64,000 nucleotides of DNA from Candidatus Acetatifactor stercoripullorum (GCA_019114005.1 DXGH01000038.1:1-64000); one strand, 5' to 3'; positions 34,646 to 43,532 are shown, numbered from the stretch's first letter. Numbers and translations: made by a program. The notes: a model not told the origin generated them from the sequence alone.

Positions 34646-36211
34646 TTATTTATTTGCCAGAAATTCATCAAACTGTCTTTGAATCTCTGCCACATAGGTA
34701 TCCCACCCGGCATTCTGCAGCGCAGTTTTCAGCTCCTCGATATTGGAGTCGTAATCCTTAAGTCCTGCCAGCATGGGCTTTGCCAGCTCATCCCATACAC
34801 TGTCAATCTGTGCCTTTTCTGTCTTAATATTAGTATAATCAATACTGAAGCCAAAATCAACAGAGGTAATAGAGCCTTCATCCCAGGTCTTATAGACTTC
34901 CATAAACTCATCCGTGTAAGCTGTGGTAGGGGTAGAAATATTTACATTATAAATCATCCATTCATAGAACAGCTCGTCAGTGCTTATTTTTGACACCTTT
35001 CCATCCACCAGCTCGTAGTCCGTTCCCTCAACGCCATAAGCAAACAGGTCCGCCAGCTCCGTATTTTTCTGCAGAAGGTTTACAAACAGCGCCACTCTGT
35101 CGGCCTTTTTAGAGGTCACCGGTACCTGGAAGGCTGTGTTTTCATAGGTGGATTTGTAAACGGGTTTGTCAGGGCGCAGATAAAATTCAATGGTTTCCGC
35201 CTCGGGCACGATAGTCTTTAAGCCCGGCTCATTCTCAATCTTGGTAGTTCCGCTGGTGCCTCTCATGATGGAGCACATATTTGCCTGGAAGGGCAAGGTT
35301 ACTGTGTTAGTAAGAATATCCTTGGGAATCAATCCCTTCTCATACCATTCGTTGTACAGCTTCACCGCCGTCTCAAACTCAGGGGATTCCGCAAAGTTGA
35401 TGAGCTCATGGGTATCCTGATCCACCCACAGTCCCGTAGTCAGCTCGCTGATGTTTCTGTCGCTGGCGCCTCTGATAATGTATTCGCTGTTTGCCAGCTC
35501 ATAGGTAGCATACAGTCCGTATTCCTCATAGGCTTTCTCTACATATTCTGTCAAATCCTCCAGGCTGGTGATCTCCGTCATGCCGATGGCATCCATGATA
35601 TCCTTTCTCACACAGACTGTGTTAAAGGTTCCCGCCGTAGGCTTGTTGCCGATGGGAATGGCATAGACGCCGTCTCCAAACCGATATGCGTCAAAGGCAG
35701 TTTCATCCATGTTTTCATGCCAGTCCGGAAGATAGGTGTCGATCACATCTGTAAGGTCCTGAAGATAACCCTTGCTGTAGCTGTTCGCAGCCCATGCGGG
35801 ATCCACGATGCAGGCGTCAAACTCCTGTCCTGAGGCGATCATCAGGTCTACCTTTCCGCCCGCTCCATTCTCCGTCCAGGGCAGATACATCAGCTCCACC
35901 TGGGTGTTGATTTCATCAATAAATACCTGCTGAAACTCTTCCTCCATCAGCTCCTGCATACGAGGGGACTCCTCCCCGAACAGCACCACTGTGATGGTGT
36001 CCAGGGTGTCGGGCCGGAGGGGATTCTCAGAATCAGCAGTGGTTTCTGCCTCCGTACCCGCCTCCGTACTTGCCTCCGCAGTCTGGGAGCTTTCCTGTGC
36101 TGTGGTGTCCGATGATGCAGAGGATGCTGTTGCGCCTCCGTCTGAGCCGCAGGCTGCAAGCGACGCTGCCATGGCTGCCGCCAGCAATGTGGAAATCAGT
36201 TTCTTTTTCAT
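34646..36211 (-). CDS. Carbohydrate ABC transporter solute-binding lipoprotein
   Basis: The 521-residue protein begins with a lipoprotein signal, LLAAAMAASLAAC, with the acylated Cys at 21, then a Ser/Thr-rich linker to about residue 60. The binding fold starts at DTITVVLFGEESPRMQELM and continues with QEFDACIVDPAWAANSYSKG and DVIDTYLPDWHENMDETA. The length and layout fit the family that works with LplB/YtcP-type permeases for oligosaccharides. It is the third gene of the operon after two permeases, with an AAGGAGG site. Ligand not predictable; the divergent pectinesterase hints at pectin-derived sugars. Confidence 0.88.
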   Translation of the reverse strand: MKKKLISTLLAAAMAASLAACGSDGGATASSASSDTTAQESSQTAEASTEAGTEAETTADSENPLRPDTLDTITVVLFGEESPRMQELMEEEFQQVFIDEINTQVELMYLPWTENGAGGKVDLMIASGQEFDACIVDPAWAANSYSKGYLQDLTDVIDTYLPDWHENMDETAFDAYRFGDGVYAIPIGNKPTAGTFNTVCVRKDIMDAIGMTEITSLEDLTEYVEKAYEEYGLYATYELANSEYIIRGASDRNISELTTGLWVDQDTHELINFAESPEFETAVKLYNEWYEKGLIPKDILTNTVTLPFQANMCSIMRGTSGTTKIENEPGLKTIVPEAETIEFYLRPDKPVYKSTYENTAFQVPVTSKKADRVALFVNLLQKNTELADLFAYGVEGTDYELVDGKVSKISTDELFYEWMIYNVNISTPTTAYTDEFMEVYKTWDEGSITSVDFGFSIDYTNIKTEKAQIDSVWDELAKPMLAGLKDYDSNIEELKTALQNAGWDTYVAEIQRQFDEFLANK

Positions 36212-36254
36212 ATGTTTTCCTCCTTGTAAAAATATATTGTGAATGTGAGTGCTC

Positions 36255-37160
36255 TCACCCTTTTACCGCTCCTACGATAACTCCCTTGGTAATGTATTTC
36301 TGGGCGAAGGGATAAAGTAAAATAATCGGTCCTATGGTCACACAGATGGTGGCCATTTTTGTGGTTTCCAGGGGAATATTGATATTATATCCCAGGGAAG
36401 CGTTAGCCTGGTTTGCCATAAACTGTACATTGGAAAGCATATTGTACAGATAATACTGCAGCGGGTACATATTCTGCTTGCTGATAAACATTAAGGACAG
36501 ATAATAGTCGTTCCAGTAGCTTAGTGCGTAGAACAGGCCGACTGTCACCAGGCCCACCTTAGCCAGAGGGAAATAAATCACGCTGAATATCCTTAAATAA
36601 TTTGCCCCGTCAATCTTTGCCGCCTCCGCAAGCTCCTCCGGTATGGATTTGAAGAAATTGCGAAGCAGAAACACGTTGAAGGCATTGATGCAGCAGGGGA
36701 GCACCAGCGCCAGAAAATTATTAGTCAAATGGTAGTATTTGGTGCACATGATATACCAGGGCAGCAGTCCTGCGGAAAAAATCATGGGGATATAAAGGAA
36801 CATATTCAATGCCCCTCTTGGTTTAAATTCCCTCACCGTCAGCACATAGGCAAAAGAGGAGGAAACCAATATGGAGAGAATGGTGCCGCATACAGTAACT
36901 CCTATGGTCACACAGTAAGCGTTGAACAGATTCTTTCCCAGAGAGCCAAAAATCATTTGATAGGCCTCCAGGCTGAATTCCCTGGGAATGACATTGTAGC
37001 CGTTCACCGTGATAGATGCCTCATCCGTAAAGGAGGTTCCTATGGCCAGAAGCAGCGGATACAGACACGCTATGGCAAATACGCCCGCTACTGCATAGAA
37101 CACTGTCGTCAGCACTCTGTCCGAAGTACAGCGTTTGATTTTCTTTCTTTTTTCCATCAT
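36255..37160 (-). CDS. Carbohydrate ABC transporter permease (LplC/YtcP-like)
   Basis: The 301-residue permease has six membrane helices and the MalG-type EAA loop EELAEAAKIDGANYLRIFSVIYFPLAKVGLVTV, which contacts the ATPase. It ends KYITKGVIVGAVKG, a C-terminus common to YtcP-like permeases. It forms a heterodimer with the LplB-like permease encoded 14 bases upstream. No ATPase gene is present in the operon, so it probably shares an MsmX-type ATPase encoded elsewhere. AGGAGG lies directly upstream of the start. Confidence 0.92.
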   Translation of the reverse strand: MMEKRKKIKRCTSDRVLTTVFYAVAGVFAIACLYPLLLAIGTSFTDEASITVNGYNVIPREFSLEAYQMIFGSLGKNLFNAYCVTIGVTVCGTILSILVSSSFAYVLTVREFKPRGALNMFLYIPMIFSAGLLPWYIMCTKYYHLTNNFLALVLPCCINAFNVFLLRNFFKSIPEELAEAAKIDGANYLRIFSVIYFPLAKVGLVTVGLFYALSYWNDYYLSLMFISKQNMYPLQYYLYNMLSNVQFMANQANASLGYNINIPLETTKMATICVTIGPIILLYPFAQKYITKGVIVGAVKG

Positions 37161-37174
37161 AATTTCCTCCCTTC

Positions 37175-38155
37175 CTAAAATAATTTATAATCCTTATCAA
37201 ACCGTCCCACCAGCCAGTTGGAAAACAGCACCAGCACAAATCCGAAGATGGATTGGTAAAGTCCCACTGCAGAGCCCATTACAAAGTCTCCCACACCAAT
37301 AACGGAACGATAAACATAGGTGTCGATAATATCTGTAGTGTCCAAGAGCATAGGCGACAGATTGGTGATGGACATCATCATGGTCAGATCACCGCTCATA
37401 ATCTTTCCGATAGAAAGCAAAAACATAATAATAATAGTAGGCTTCAGCAGCGGCACGGTAATGTAACGGATTCTCTGCCATAAATTTGCGCCGTCCACCT
37501 GCGCCGATTCGTACAGTGAGGTGTCAAAGCCCGCTATGGTGGAAAAGTAAATGATGCCATTGTAGCCTGCGGATTTCCAGATATTGCACAGGGTCAGGAT
37601 TATCCTCCAATACTTGGGGTCATTGTAAAAATCCACCCGGTCCATGCCAAGGGCCATTAAAAAATTATTGATGGCGCCCCCGTCATAATTTAGCAGAGCT
37701 CTCAAAATACCTCCGGCCACCACCCAGGAAATAAAGTAGGGCATGATGGAAAGGGACTGGGTTGTTTTTAAGTACTTTTTGCTTCGTATTTCATTGAACA
37801 TAACCGCCAGCGCCACCGAAACTATGGTTCCGCACACCGTGTAGAGCAGATTTAATATGATCGTGTTCTTAGTTGCCCTCCAGGCATTTGCGAAGTTGGC
37901 AAAAAAGAACTCAAAATTTTTAAATCCCACCCAGGGGCTGCCGAAAATACCGTCCGTAAAATTGTAATCCTTAAATATGATAACCAGACCGGTCATGGGT
38001 ATGTAGGAAAACATCAGCGTCAGTATGATGCCAGGCAGCGCTAACAGCCAGAGCTGGTAATACTTTTTAAAATGTACGGCTATTTTACCTCCGGCCCCGG
38101 GAGTTCTTCGTCCCACCGCTGCTGCCGCTGCCTTTCTTTGTTTTGTAACAGCCAT
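37175..38155 (-). CDS. Carbohydrate ABC transporter permease (LplB-like)
   Basis: The 326-residue permease has a basic N-terminus followed by six helices. The block FSYIPMTGLVIIFKDYNFTDGIFGSPWVGFKNFEFFF is typical of LplB-like permeases, and the EAA loop is YESAQVDGANLWQRIRYITVPLLKPT. It is the first gene of the permease-permease-binding protein operon, with AGGAGG about 9 bases before the ATG. The promoter must lie in the 445-base region shared with the divergent pectinesterase. Confidence 0.92.
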   Translation of the reverse strand: MAVTKQRKAAAAAVGRRTPGAGGKIAVHFKKYYQLWLLALPGIILTLMFSYIPMTGLVIIFKDYNFTDGIFGSPWVGFKNFEFFFANFANAWRATKNTIILNLLYTVCGTIVSVALAVMFNEIRSKKYLKTTQSLSIMPYFISWVVAGGILRALLNYDGGAINNFLMALGMDRVDFYNDPKYWRIILTLCNIWKSAGYNGIIYFSTIAGFDTSLYESAQVDGANLWQRIRYITVPLLKPTIIIMFLLSIGKIMSGDLTMMMSITNLSPMLLDTTDIIDTYVYRSVIGVGDFVMGSAVGLYQSIFGFVLVLFSNWLVGRFDKDYKLF

Positions 38156-38600
38156 TTCTTTTCTCCTCCTAACATTGATTGCTTTCTTATTTCATCATTT
38201 CATTTTTCATCGCATTGGCGTCTGACGGCTTTTGCTGTGTTAATTTAGAAATATCATTTTTATTCCCTGTTCTCAATCTTAAAAAATCAAAGCTATGAAA
38301 AAAAATTGAAAATCATAAAAAATTGATATCAGTACATTTTTTTGTAATTGCGGCAGGAAAAAGCCTTTGTTTACAATGGTTTAAGGAGCATTGAGGCTTA
38401 CAGCAGTCACTGACCTCCATGTAAAATATTAATAAGTAGTTGCGAAACTCGCTAATAAAATCACGAACCTGGTCATAATAACCAAAAACGGGTTCCGAAG
38501 CAGTGGCTCGTCACCGTTATTTTGGTTATTACGCCCAGTTTCTGATACCAGAAATCGGGGTTCGCAATTACCTGAAAATTTTAAAAGAAGGAGAAAACAT
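38156..38600. other. Divergent intergenic region between importer operon and pectinesterase
   Basis: The region is AT-rich near the importer and must hold the two divergent promoters. No pair could be placed with confidence. Its right half contains the imperfect palindromic repeat at 38435-38574. The pectinesterase ribosome site AGAAGGAGAAAAC ends just before 38601. Confidence 0.6.
38435..38574. repeat. Imperfect palindromic repeat; end copied inverted at 41467-41486
   Basis: The element has outer arms GTAGTTGCGAA (from 38436) against TTCGCAATTACC (to 38572) and inner arms CATAATAACCAAAAACGG (38474) against CCGTTATTTTGGTTATTA (38514-38531). The left end GTAGTTGCGAAACTCGCT recurs in inverted orientation at 41467-41484 with one mismatch. 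It has no coding potential and resembles a dispersed intergenic repeat or the end of a small mobile element. Confidence 0.65.
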
Positions 38601-39593
38601 ATGCTTACTATTACTGTTGCAAAAAATAAAAAGGACGCCTTTCCCACACTGCAGGAGGCGGTGCTTTCTGTTGCAGATGGTCTTTCGGAAACCGTCCGCA
38701 TTTGTGTAGAGCCTGGCGTATACGAAGAAAAGGTGTTTATTCGAAAGGAAAATCTGGAGATTGTGGGAATGGGGCCGGACCCCGGCGCTGTGATTTTCAG
38801 ATATGGAGACGGCGCAAAAAAACCCCGTCCGGATGGAGACGGGGAATATGGAACCTTTAACACTGCCGTTTTGTTTTTTGCAGGAAAAGACATTACTGTC
38901 AGAAATATTACAGTGGAGAACACTGCCGGACCAGGCTGTCAGGCCGGACAGGCCCTGGCCGTATATGCGGCGGCGGATCGTCTCAGCTTTTACAACTGCC
39001 GCCTTTTAGGATGGCAGGACACCCTCTTTGTGGGAGAGCCCATCACCTGTCAGATGAAAAAGCTGATGCTGCCTGACTTTTTTACCGCTTCCAAAATAAA
39101 AGTGGATCACAGCCTTATCCGCAATTATTTCAAGGACTGCTATATCTGCGGCGACGTGGATTTTATCTTTGGCCCCAACACAGCCTTTTTTGAGGATTGT
39201 GAAATTCATTCCAGGGGACGATCCAGCGAAGAGAAGGCTTTCATCACCGCCGCCAGCACTCCAAAGGAACAGGAATACGGTCTGGTCTTTTCCCATTGCC
39301 ATCTCACCGGGGAGGAGGACGCAAACGTCTATCTGGGCCGTCCCTGGAGGGATTTTGCCAAGACCGCCTTTGTGCGCTGCACCATGGATCCCCACATCTG
39401 TCCCGAGGGCTGGCAGAATTGGGGGCGGGTAAGGGCCGAGGTGCTCTGCGACTATGTGGAATATGCAAACGAAGGCCCCGGCGCTGCCCCGGAAAAAAGA
39501 GCTCCCTTCAGCCGACAGCTGGAAAATCCCCAGCTGGACGATTACTTTTCCAGAGAAAATGTGCTCAAGGGGCCGGATGGCTGGAATCCTTGA
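38601..39593 (+). CDS. Pectinesterase (carbohydrate esterase family 8), cytoplasmic
   Basis: The 330-residue enzyme shows the pectin methylesterase beta-helix motifs: GQALAVYAAADRLSFYNCRLLGWQDTLF with catalytic Asp 140, CGDVDFIFGPNTAFFEDC with catalytic Asp 187, and NVYLGRPWRDFAKTAFVRC with the conserved Arg. It removes methyl groups from polygalacturonate. There is no signal peptide, so it should act inside the cell on imported methylated oligogalacturonides. It is transcribed divergently from the importer at 34646-38155, which may bring in its substrate, and ends at a strong terminator. Confidence 0.93.
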   Translation: MLTITVAKNKKDAFPTLQEAVLSVADGLSETVRICVEPGVYEEKVFIRKENLEIVGMGPDPGAVIFRYGDGAKKPRPDGDGEYGTFNTAVLFFAGKDITVRNITVENTAGPGCQAGQALAVYAAADRLSFYNCRLLGWQDTLFVGEPITCQMKKLMLPDFFTASKIKVDHSLIRNYFKDCYICGDVDFIFGPNTAFFEDCEIHSRGRSSEEKAFITAASTPKEQEYGLVFSHCHLTGEEDANVYLGRPWRDFAKTAFVRCTMDPHICPEGWQNWGRVRAEVLCDYVEYANEGPGAAPEKRAPFSRQLENPQLDDYFSRENVLKGPDGWNP

Positions 39594-39632
39594 AAAAATC
39601 CCTGTGGCGAGAATTGCCACAGGGATTTTTTC
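39593..39632. terminator. Bidirectional terminator
   Basis: AAAAAATCCCTGTGGC pairs perfectly with GCCACAGGGATTTTTT around a 7-base loop. It has T runs on both strands and serves both the pectinesterase and the convergent nuclease gene. Confidence 0.93.
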
Positions 39633-40053
39633 ATATGTTTTCTTCAAGACATTCTGCCTTATATTTTAGCTTTTTCTTCCATTTAAAACGATATTTTTTA
39701 AACTCAGCGCTTTCTATTTCCTGGGTCTTGCAACGGCTGGCAACGATACGGTATTCCTTAGAATATGCTTCCAAATCCTTCTGCAGTATCTGTTGAGCGG
39801 CCTCTATCTGCTTTGCTGCCCAAACTAAATCAGAACCTTTCAACTCAATAAAATAGGCTGTCCTCTTATCATTATTCAGCAATAAATAATCACACTTATT
39901 CCCTTGCTTTATTATTACACCGTCTACCCTGTAATGGGATACCTTTGCTGAAGAATGATTATGCGCAATGTGCTTTCTCGTTTGCCCCTTGTCCTGAGAC
40001 ACAATAATTTTCGCCCTGTCGTTACACAGAGAGTCAAACCCTATAATCGGCAT
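39631..40053 (-). CDS. Small PD-(D/E)XK nuclease-like protein, partner of AAA15 ATPase
   Basis: The 140-residue protein contains KCDYLLLNNDKRTAYFIELKGSDLVWAAKQ. Asp 55, then Glu 70-Leu-Lys 72, then Gln 82 form a complete PD-(D/E)XK active-site pattern with the glutamine often seen one helix later. The rest is short helices and a basic C-terminal tail (KYRFKWKKKLKYK) that could hold nucleic acid. I do not recognise a named family. It starts 11 bases after the stop of an AAA15/OLD-like ATPase and surely forms an operon with it. The pair suggests an effector nuclease controlled by an ATPase sensor, as in several phage-defence systems. Base composition is more AT-rich than in neighbouring genes, a sign of transfer. 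Confidence 0.7.
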   Translation of the reverse strand: MPIIGFDSLCNDRAKIIVSQDKGQTRKHIAHNHSSAKVSHYRVDGVIIKQGNKCDYLLLNNDKRTAYFIELKGSDLVWAAKQIEAAQQILQKDLEAYSKEYRIVASRCKTQEIESAEFKKYRFKWKKKLKYKAECLEENI

Positions 40054-40064
40054 ATGTGCACCAC

Positions 40065-41348
40065 CTAGCTGTTGTTTATTTGTATATCAAAAATTTTATC
40101 AAAGTCAGAATTAATTACTTTTGATATCTCATCTATTTTTTGATTTTGAATCATTTCTATTTCTTCATCAATGCAGTTTTCAATTTTGCCATCTTTGACA
40201 AACCATGCTGAAAATTTTTCGCCTTGCAGCCAAAGCATTTTTGAAATCACTTCATCCACTTTTGAAGCATCTATTAAGGAGATACGGTTTGCATATAATA
40301 AGTTATTCAATGCACCAAGCACATAGGGACTATGGGTTGTAACCAACATGGAATTCCCCTGATTGAAAACCAGCCCTATTAGTTCAGTGATATACTTTTG
40401 AGCTTCTGGAAATAGATGTGACTCCGGTTCCTCAATGATGAAAAGAATAGGTTCATTTTTCACCAAATAATAAAACAATAAATTCAAAATCCAAACCGCC
40501 TCCTGCTGTCCGGATGATGAGAAATTTATTTTCACATACCTTTCATTATCCAGCATAATTCGCTCTTCGCCGTTATTGCACTGGTAAGTTCCACATAATA
40601 TATTATCTATCAGCTGTATGGCTCTTTTAACAGCCTCCTGAGATTTTTTCCCTCCGCCCCTGCTTTGAAGACCTCGAATTCCATATTCAAACTCTGTTTT
40701 AAGGCGCAGTATTCTTTCGAGATAATCTTGTGTGCAGTAATCAAGAGCACGTTTCTGAGAATCTTCCATTGTAGAATAAATATAACTTAATTGGTTGGAC
40801 AGCAAGGTGATCATGCTTCTTCCTGCAGGAATATATACAACAGAAAACTTATCATCAAAAAAATTATTTAAATCACGTTTAAATGCTTCCTTTGCCATTT
40901 CTGGAATTCCTGTAGATTCTGCCTTTAAAAATCTGTTGTGCATACGCAAAAAAGATTTGATTTCATCACTTAACTCAATCCAGACATAATTTGGCGTAGA
41001 ATATACCGTTTCTTTCATCAGCATGACCTTTATATACACACTGTCCGTATAAAAATATTCCAAAAACATATCATTTTCCATGCCCCATGATGAACCAAAA
41101 ATTCGAAGGAATTTTTCTCGTAAGACAGCCTCCAGCCTGCGCCTCAAACTTTTCTCACTCTGATAAGCATCCACTGCTTGCTTTACAGATATATTTAAAA
41201 TATCTTCCTTCACCGTTCTGAAAAAATATATTGCCTTTGCAATTGTACTCTTGCCTGATGCTTGAAATCCTGTAAAAGTCAGAAAATCAGAACATTTTAA
41301 TTCACAATAGCTGATAGGCCCCAATTTGTTTATTACTATTCTGTGCAA
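40065..41348 (-). CDS. AAA15/OLD-like (ABC-type) ATPase, probable defence-system sensor
   Basis: From a TTG start the protein has 427 residues. It has Walker A GFQASGKST (27-35), an ABC-like signature FSSSGQQEAVW (about 276-286), Walker B PILFIIEEPE (about 300-309) and the His switch VTTHSP (His about 339). This is the layout of RecF/OLD/AAA15 ATPases, without a TOPRIM domain at the end. TTG at 41348 has GGAGAG 6 bases upstream, and the resulting MHRIVINKLGPISYCELK is the normal family start. An in-frame ATG at 41366 adds six residues; the frame extends to 41480 but that part looks non-coding. It is co-transcribed with the PD-(D/E)XK gene. Known analogues include PARIS AriA and Septu PtuA, but the partner here differs. 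Confidence 0.8.
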   Translation of the reverse strand: MHRIVINKLGPISYCELKCSDFLTFTGFQASGKSTIAKAIYFFRTVKEDILNISVKQAVDAYQSEKSLRRRLEAVLREKFLRIFGSSWGMENDMFLEYFYTDSVYIKVMLMKETVYSTPNYVWIELSDEIKSFLRMHNRFLKAESTGIPEMAKEAFKRDLNNFFDDKFSVVYIPAGRSMITLLSNQLSYIYSTMEDSQKRALDYCTQDYLERILRLKTEFEYGIRGLQSRGGGKKSQEAVKRAIQLIDNILCGTYQCNNGEERIMLDNERYVKINFSSSGQQEAVWILNLLFYYLVKNEPILFIIEEPESHLFPEAQKYITELIGLVFNQGNSMLVTTHSPYVLGALNNLLYANRISLIDASKVDEVISKMLWLQGEKFSAWFVKDGKIENCIDEEIEMIQNQKIDEISKVINSDFDKIFDIQINNS

Positions 41349-41466
41349 AATTTTCTCTCCGATCATCCATAAATATATATGCTTGTTTTCATGATAGCAT
41401 ATTTCGTTTTTTCCTGCTATCTTTTTTTCCCTTTTCTTTCTTCCGGGAATAGGGTATACTGAGCAT

Positions 41467-41486
41467 AGCGAGTTTCGCAATTACCT
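41467..41486. repeat. Inverted copy of the repeat end at 38436-38453
   Basis: The sequence AGCGAGTTTCGCAATTACCT is the reverse complement of the left end of the palindromic repeat at 38435-38574, matching 17 of 18 positions over the core. It lies between the ATPase and luxS and brackets the 3-kb interval with the pectinesterase and the ATPase-nuclease pair. Confidence 0.7.
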
Positions 41487-41519
41487 ATTCAAGCCTCAAA
41501 AGGAAAGGAGATCTCAGAT

Positions 41520-41999
41520 TTGGAAAAGATTGCAAGCTTTACCATAGATCATATCAAGCTGCAGCCGGGCGTATATGTGTCCAGAAAGGATCAGGTGGGC
41601 GCGGAGACCATCACTACCTTTGATCTGAGAATGACAAGCCCCAACGAGGAGCCGGTGATGAATACTGCGGAGGTGCATACCATAGAGCATCTGGGAGCCA
41701 CCTTTTTACGCAATCACCCCTCCTATAAGGATAAGGTCATCTACTTTGGCCCCATGGGCTGCAGAACCGGCTTTTATCTGCTGCTGGCCGGAGATTACGC
41801 TTCCCGGGACGTGGTGCCCCTGATCACGGAAATGTTCACCTTTATCCGGGACTACCGGGATGAGGTGCCCGGCGCCTCCCCCAAGGACTGCGGCAATTAT
41901 CTGGACATGAATCTGGGTATGGCAAATTATCTGGCAAAGCGCTATCTGGAAAATGTTCTGCAGAGCATTGGGGAGGAGAGGCTGGTTTATCCTCAATAA
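41520..41999 (+). CDS. luxS: S-ribosylhomocysteine lyase (LuxS)
   Basis: The 159-residue enzyme has the metal-binding HTIEH motif (His 53, Glu 56, His 57), the catalytic cysteine in GPMGCRTGFYLL, and the third metal ligand Cys in PKDCGNYLDMNL. It splits S-ribosylhomocysteine into homocysteine and DPD, the precursor of AI-2, in the activated methyl cycle. The start is TTG at 41520, with AAAGGAG about 9 bases upstream. The matching MTA/SAH nucleosidase lies at 61027-61728. It stands alone, convergent with the MATE gene. Confidence 0.96.
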   Translation: MEKIASFTIDHIKLQPGVYVSRKDQVGAETITTFDLRMTSPNEEPVMNTAEVHTIEHLGATFLRNHPSYKDKVIYFGPMGCRTGFYLLLAGDYASRDVVPLITEMFTFIRDYRDEVPGASPKDCGNYLDMNLGMANYLAKRYLENVLQSIGEERLVYPQ

Positions 42000-42012
42000 A
42001 ATATTAGCAATA

Positions 42013-43347
42013 TCAATTCTGTGGTCGTGTTGAACTGCGGTAAACGCCAAAGGCGATGACTGCTGTAACCGCTTCTGTTATCCAGAAAGCGTTCCACACA
42101 CCCACCGGGCCGAAAATTTTGCCAAGCAGAAATGCTGCGGGAAGGATGACTATCACATAGCGGCACAAGGAGATCACCAGAGACGGCACCCCCTTGCCCA
42201 ATCCTTCCAGCGCCCCTGAGGAGGTTACCGAGACGGCAGAGACCAGAAAGCCTGCGCTGATGATGCGAAGGGCTGTCTCGCCGGCCCGGATTGTTTCCGG
42301 CGTGTGGGTAAACAGGCTCATGAGCTGCCCCGGGAAGATCAAGCAGATCGCAGTGCCCAGAATCATAATGCTTCCGCTCATGCACAGAACAATCTGATAA
42401 ATCTGATTTACCCTCTTATGCTCCCCGGCGCCATAGTTAAAACCGATCAAAGGGCGCATTCCCTGGACAATTCCGTTGGCGGGAAGATATAAAAAGGTCT
42501 GCAGCTTATAATAGATCCCCAGCACCAGAATATACACCTCTGAGTAGGACGAGAGAATTGCATTTAAGGAAGAAATCAAAACAGAGGGCAGCGCCAGATT
42601 CAAAGATGCAGGGATACCGATGGAATACAATTTCAAAACCATTTTCCTGTCAAGGGCAAGATACTGTCTGCGGATGCGGACACGGCTCGGGCGCACCAAA
42701 TAGACCACCAGATAGATGGCCAATGTAAACGACTGCCCGATTCCTGTGGCCAGCGCAGCGCCCTCCATCCCCATTTCCGGAAACGGCCCAAGCCCGAAGA
42801 TCAGTACGGGGTCTAAAATAATATTCGCAACACATCCACACATGAGGCTGACCATCGTCACCTTCATGCTTCCCACCGCCTGAAAAATTTTCTCAAAGGT
42901 CACCCCAGCAACGATAACTATCGTAAACAAAAATGCCACGGCAGAATATCTAAGGCCAAGGTCAATCACTGTCTCGGAAGAGGTGAACCTTCTCAAAAAG
43001 ACAGGCATAACCGCAATAGCGCCGATGGTCATAACAATGCTGTGAACCACAGCAAGCAAAAGTCCCTGTGAGGCCGCTCTGTCCGCCCTGGAAGAATCGC
43101 CCGCCCCCAGATAAAAGGCAATCACTGCGTTGATGCCAACACCAAAGCCAATCCCAACCGCATTGATAAAATTCTGAATGGGATAAACCAGCGACAATGC
43201 CGTCATGGCGTCCTCGCTTATCTGGGCAACAAAAAAGCTGTCCACAATGTTATAGAGAGAATTCACCAGCATGGACAATACCATTGGAAGCGCCATGGAC
43301 AAAAGCAATGGCAGAACCGGCCTCTCTTTCATAAAATTCTCATTCAT
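42013..43347 (-). CDS. MATE family multidrug/Na+ antiporter
   Basis: The 444-residue protein has twelve predicted helices in two similar halves. Typical MATE blocks are LLSMALPMVLSMLVNSLYNIVDSFFVAQISEDAMTALSLVYPIQN at the N-terminus and GIVQGMRPLIGFNYGAGEHKRV in the second half. It exports drugs or metabolites in exchange for Na+ or H+. I set the start at 43347 (ATG with AGGAG upstream); the frame extends to 43536 over a terminator and is not coding there. It lies downstream of the ROK gene but is separated from it by that terminator. Confidence 0.9.
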   Translation of the reverse strand: MNENFMKERPVLPLLLSMALPMVLSMLVNSLYNIVDSFFVAQISEDAMTALSLVYPIQNFINAVGIGFGVGINAVIAFYLGAGDSSRADRAASQGLLLAVVHSIVMTIGAIAVMPVFLRRFTSSETVIDLGLRYSAVAFLFTIVIVAGVTFEKIFQAVGSMKVTMVSLMCGCVANIILDPVLIFGLGPFPEMGMEGAALATGIGQSFTLAIYLVVYLVRPSRVRIRRQYLALDRKMVLKLYSIGIPASLNLALPSVLISSLNAILSSYSEVYILVLGIYYKLQTFLYLPANGIVQGMRPLIGFNYGAGEHKRVNQIYQIVLCMSGSIMILGTAICLIFPGQLMSLFTHTPETIRAGETALRIISAGFLVSAVSVTSSGALEGLGKGVPSLVISLCRYVIVILPAAFLLGKIFGPVGVWNAFWITEAVTAVIAFGVYRSSTRPQN

Positions 43348-43417
43348 AATCGCTCCTGTAAAACTCCTCAAAATTATATTCTGCCCGCAGAATTTTCTCC
43401 TGATGCCATACAGACGC

Positions 43418-43456
43418 AAAAAAGCCACACAACTATCAAAAAGATAACTGTGTGGC
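43418..43456 (-). terminator. Terminator after the ROK kinase gene
   Basis: On the minus strand GCCACACA at one side pairs with TGTGTGGC on the other, with an inner GATA/TATC pair, followed by TTTTTT (plus-strand A run at 43418-43423). It marks the 3' end of the mannoside locus. Confidence 0.88.
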
Positions 43457-43532
43457 GAAAAGGTGATGACATCATCTAGAAAAATCCACTCAAAATTTTC
43501 AAGCGCTATTATAGACGAACAGAGACTGCCTG

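Noticed and set aside
41349..41480. Extension of the AAA15 ATPase upstream of the TTG start
   Set aside because: The added residues do not resemble the family N-terminus, and GGAGAG is placed for the TTG at 41348.
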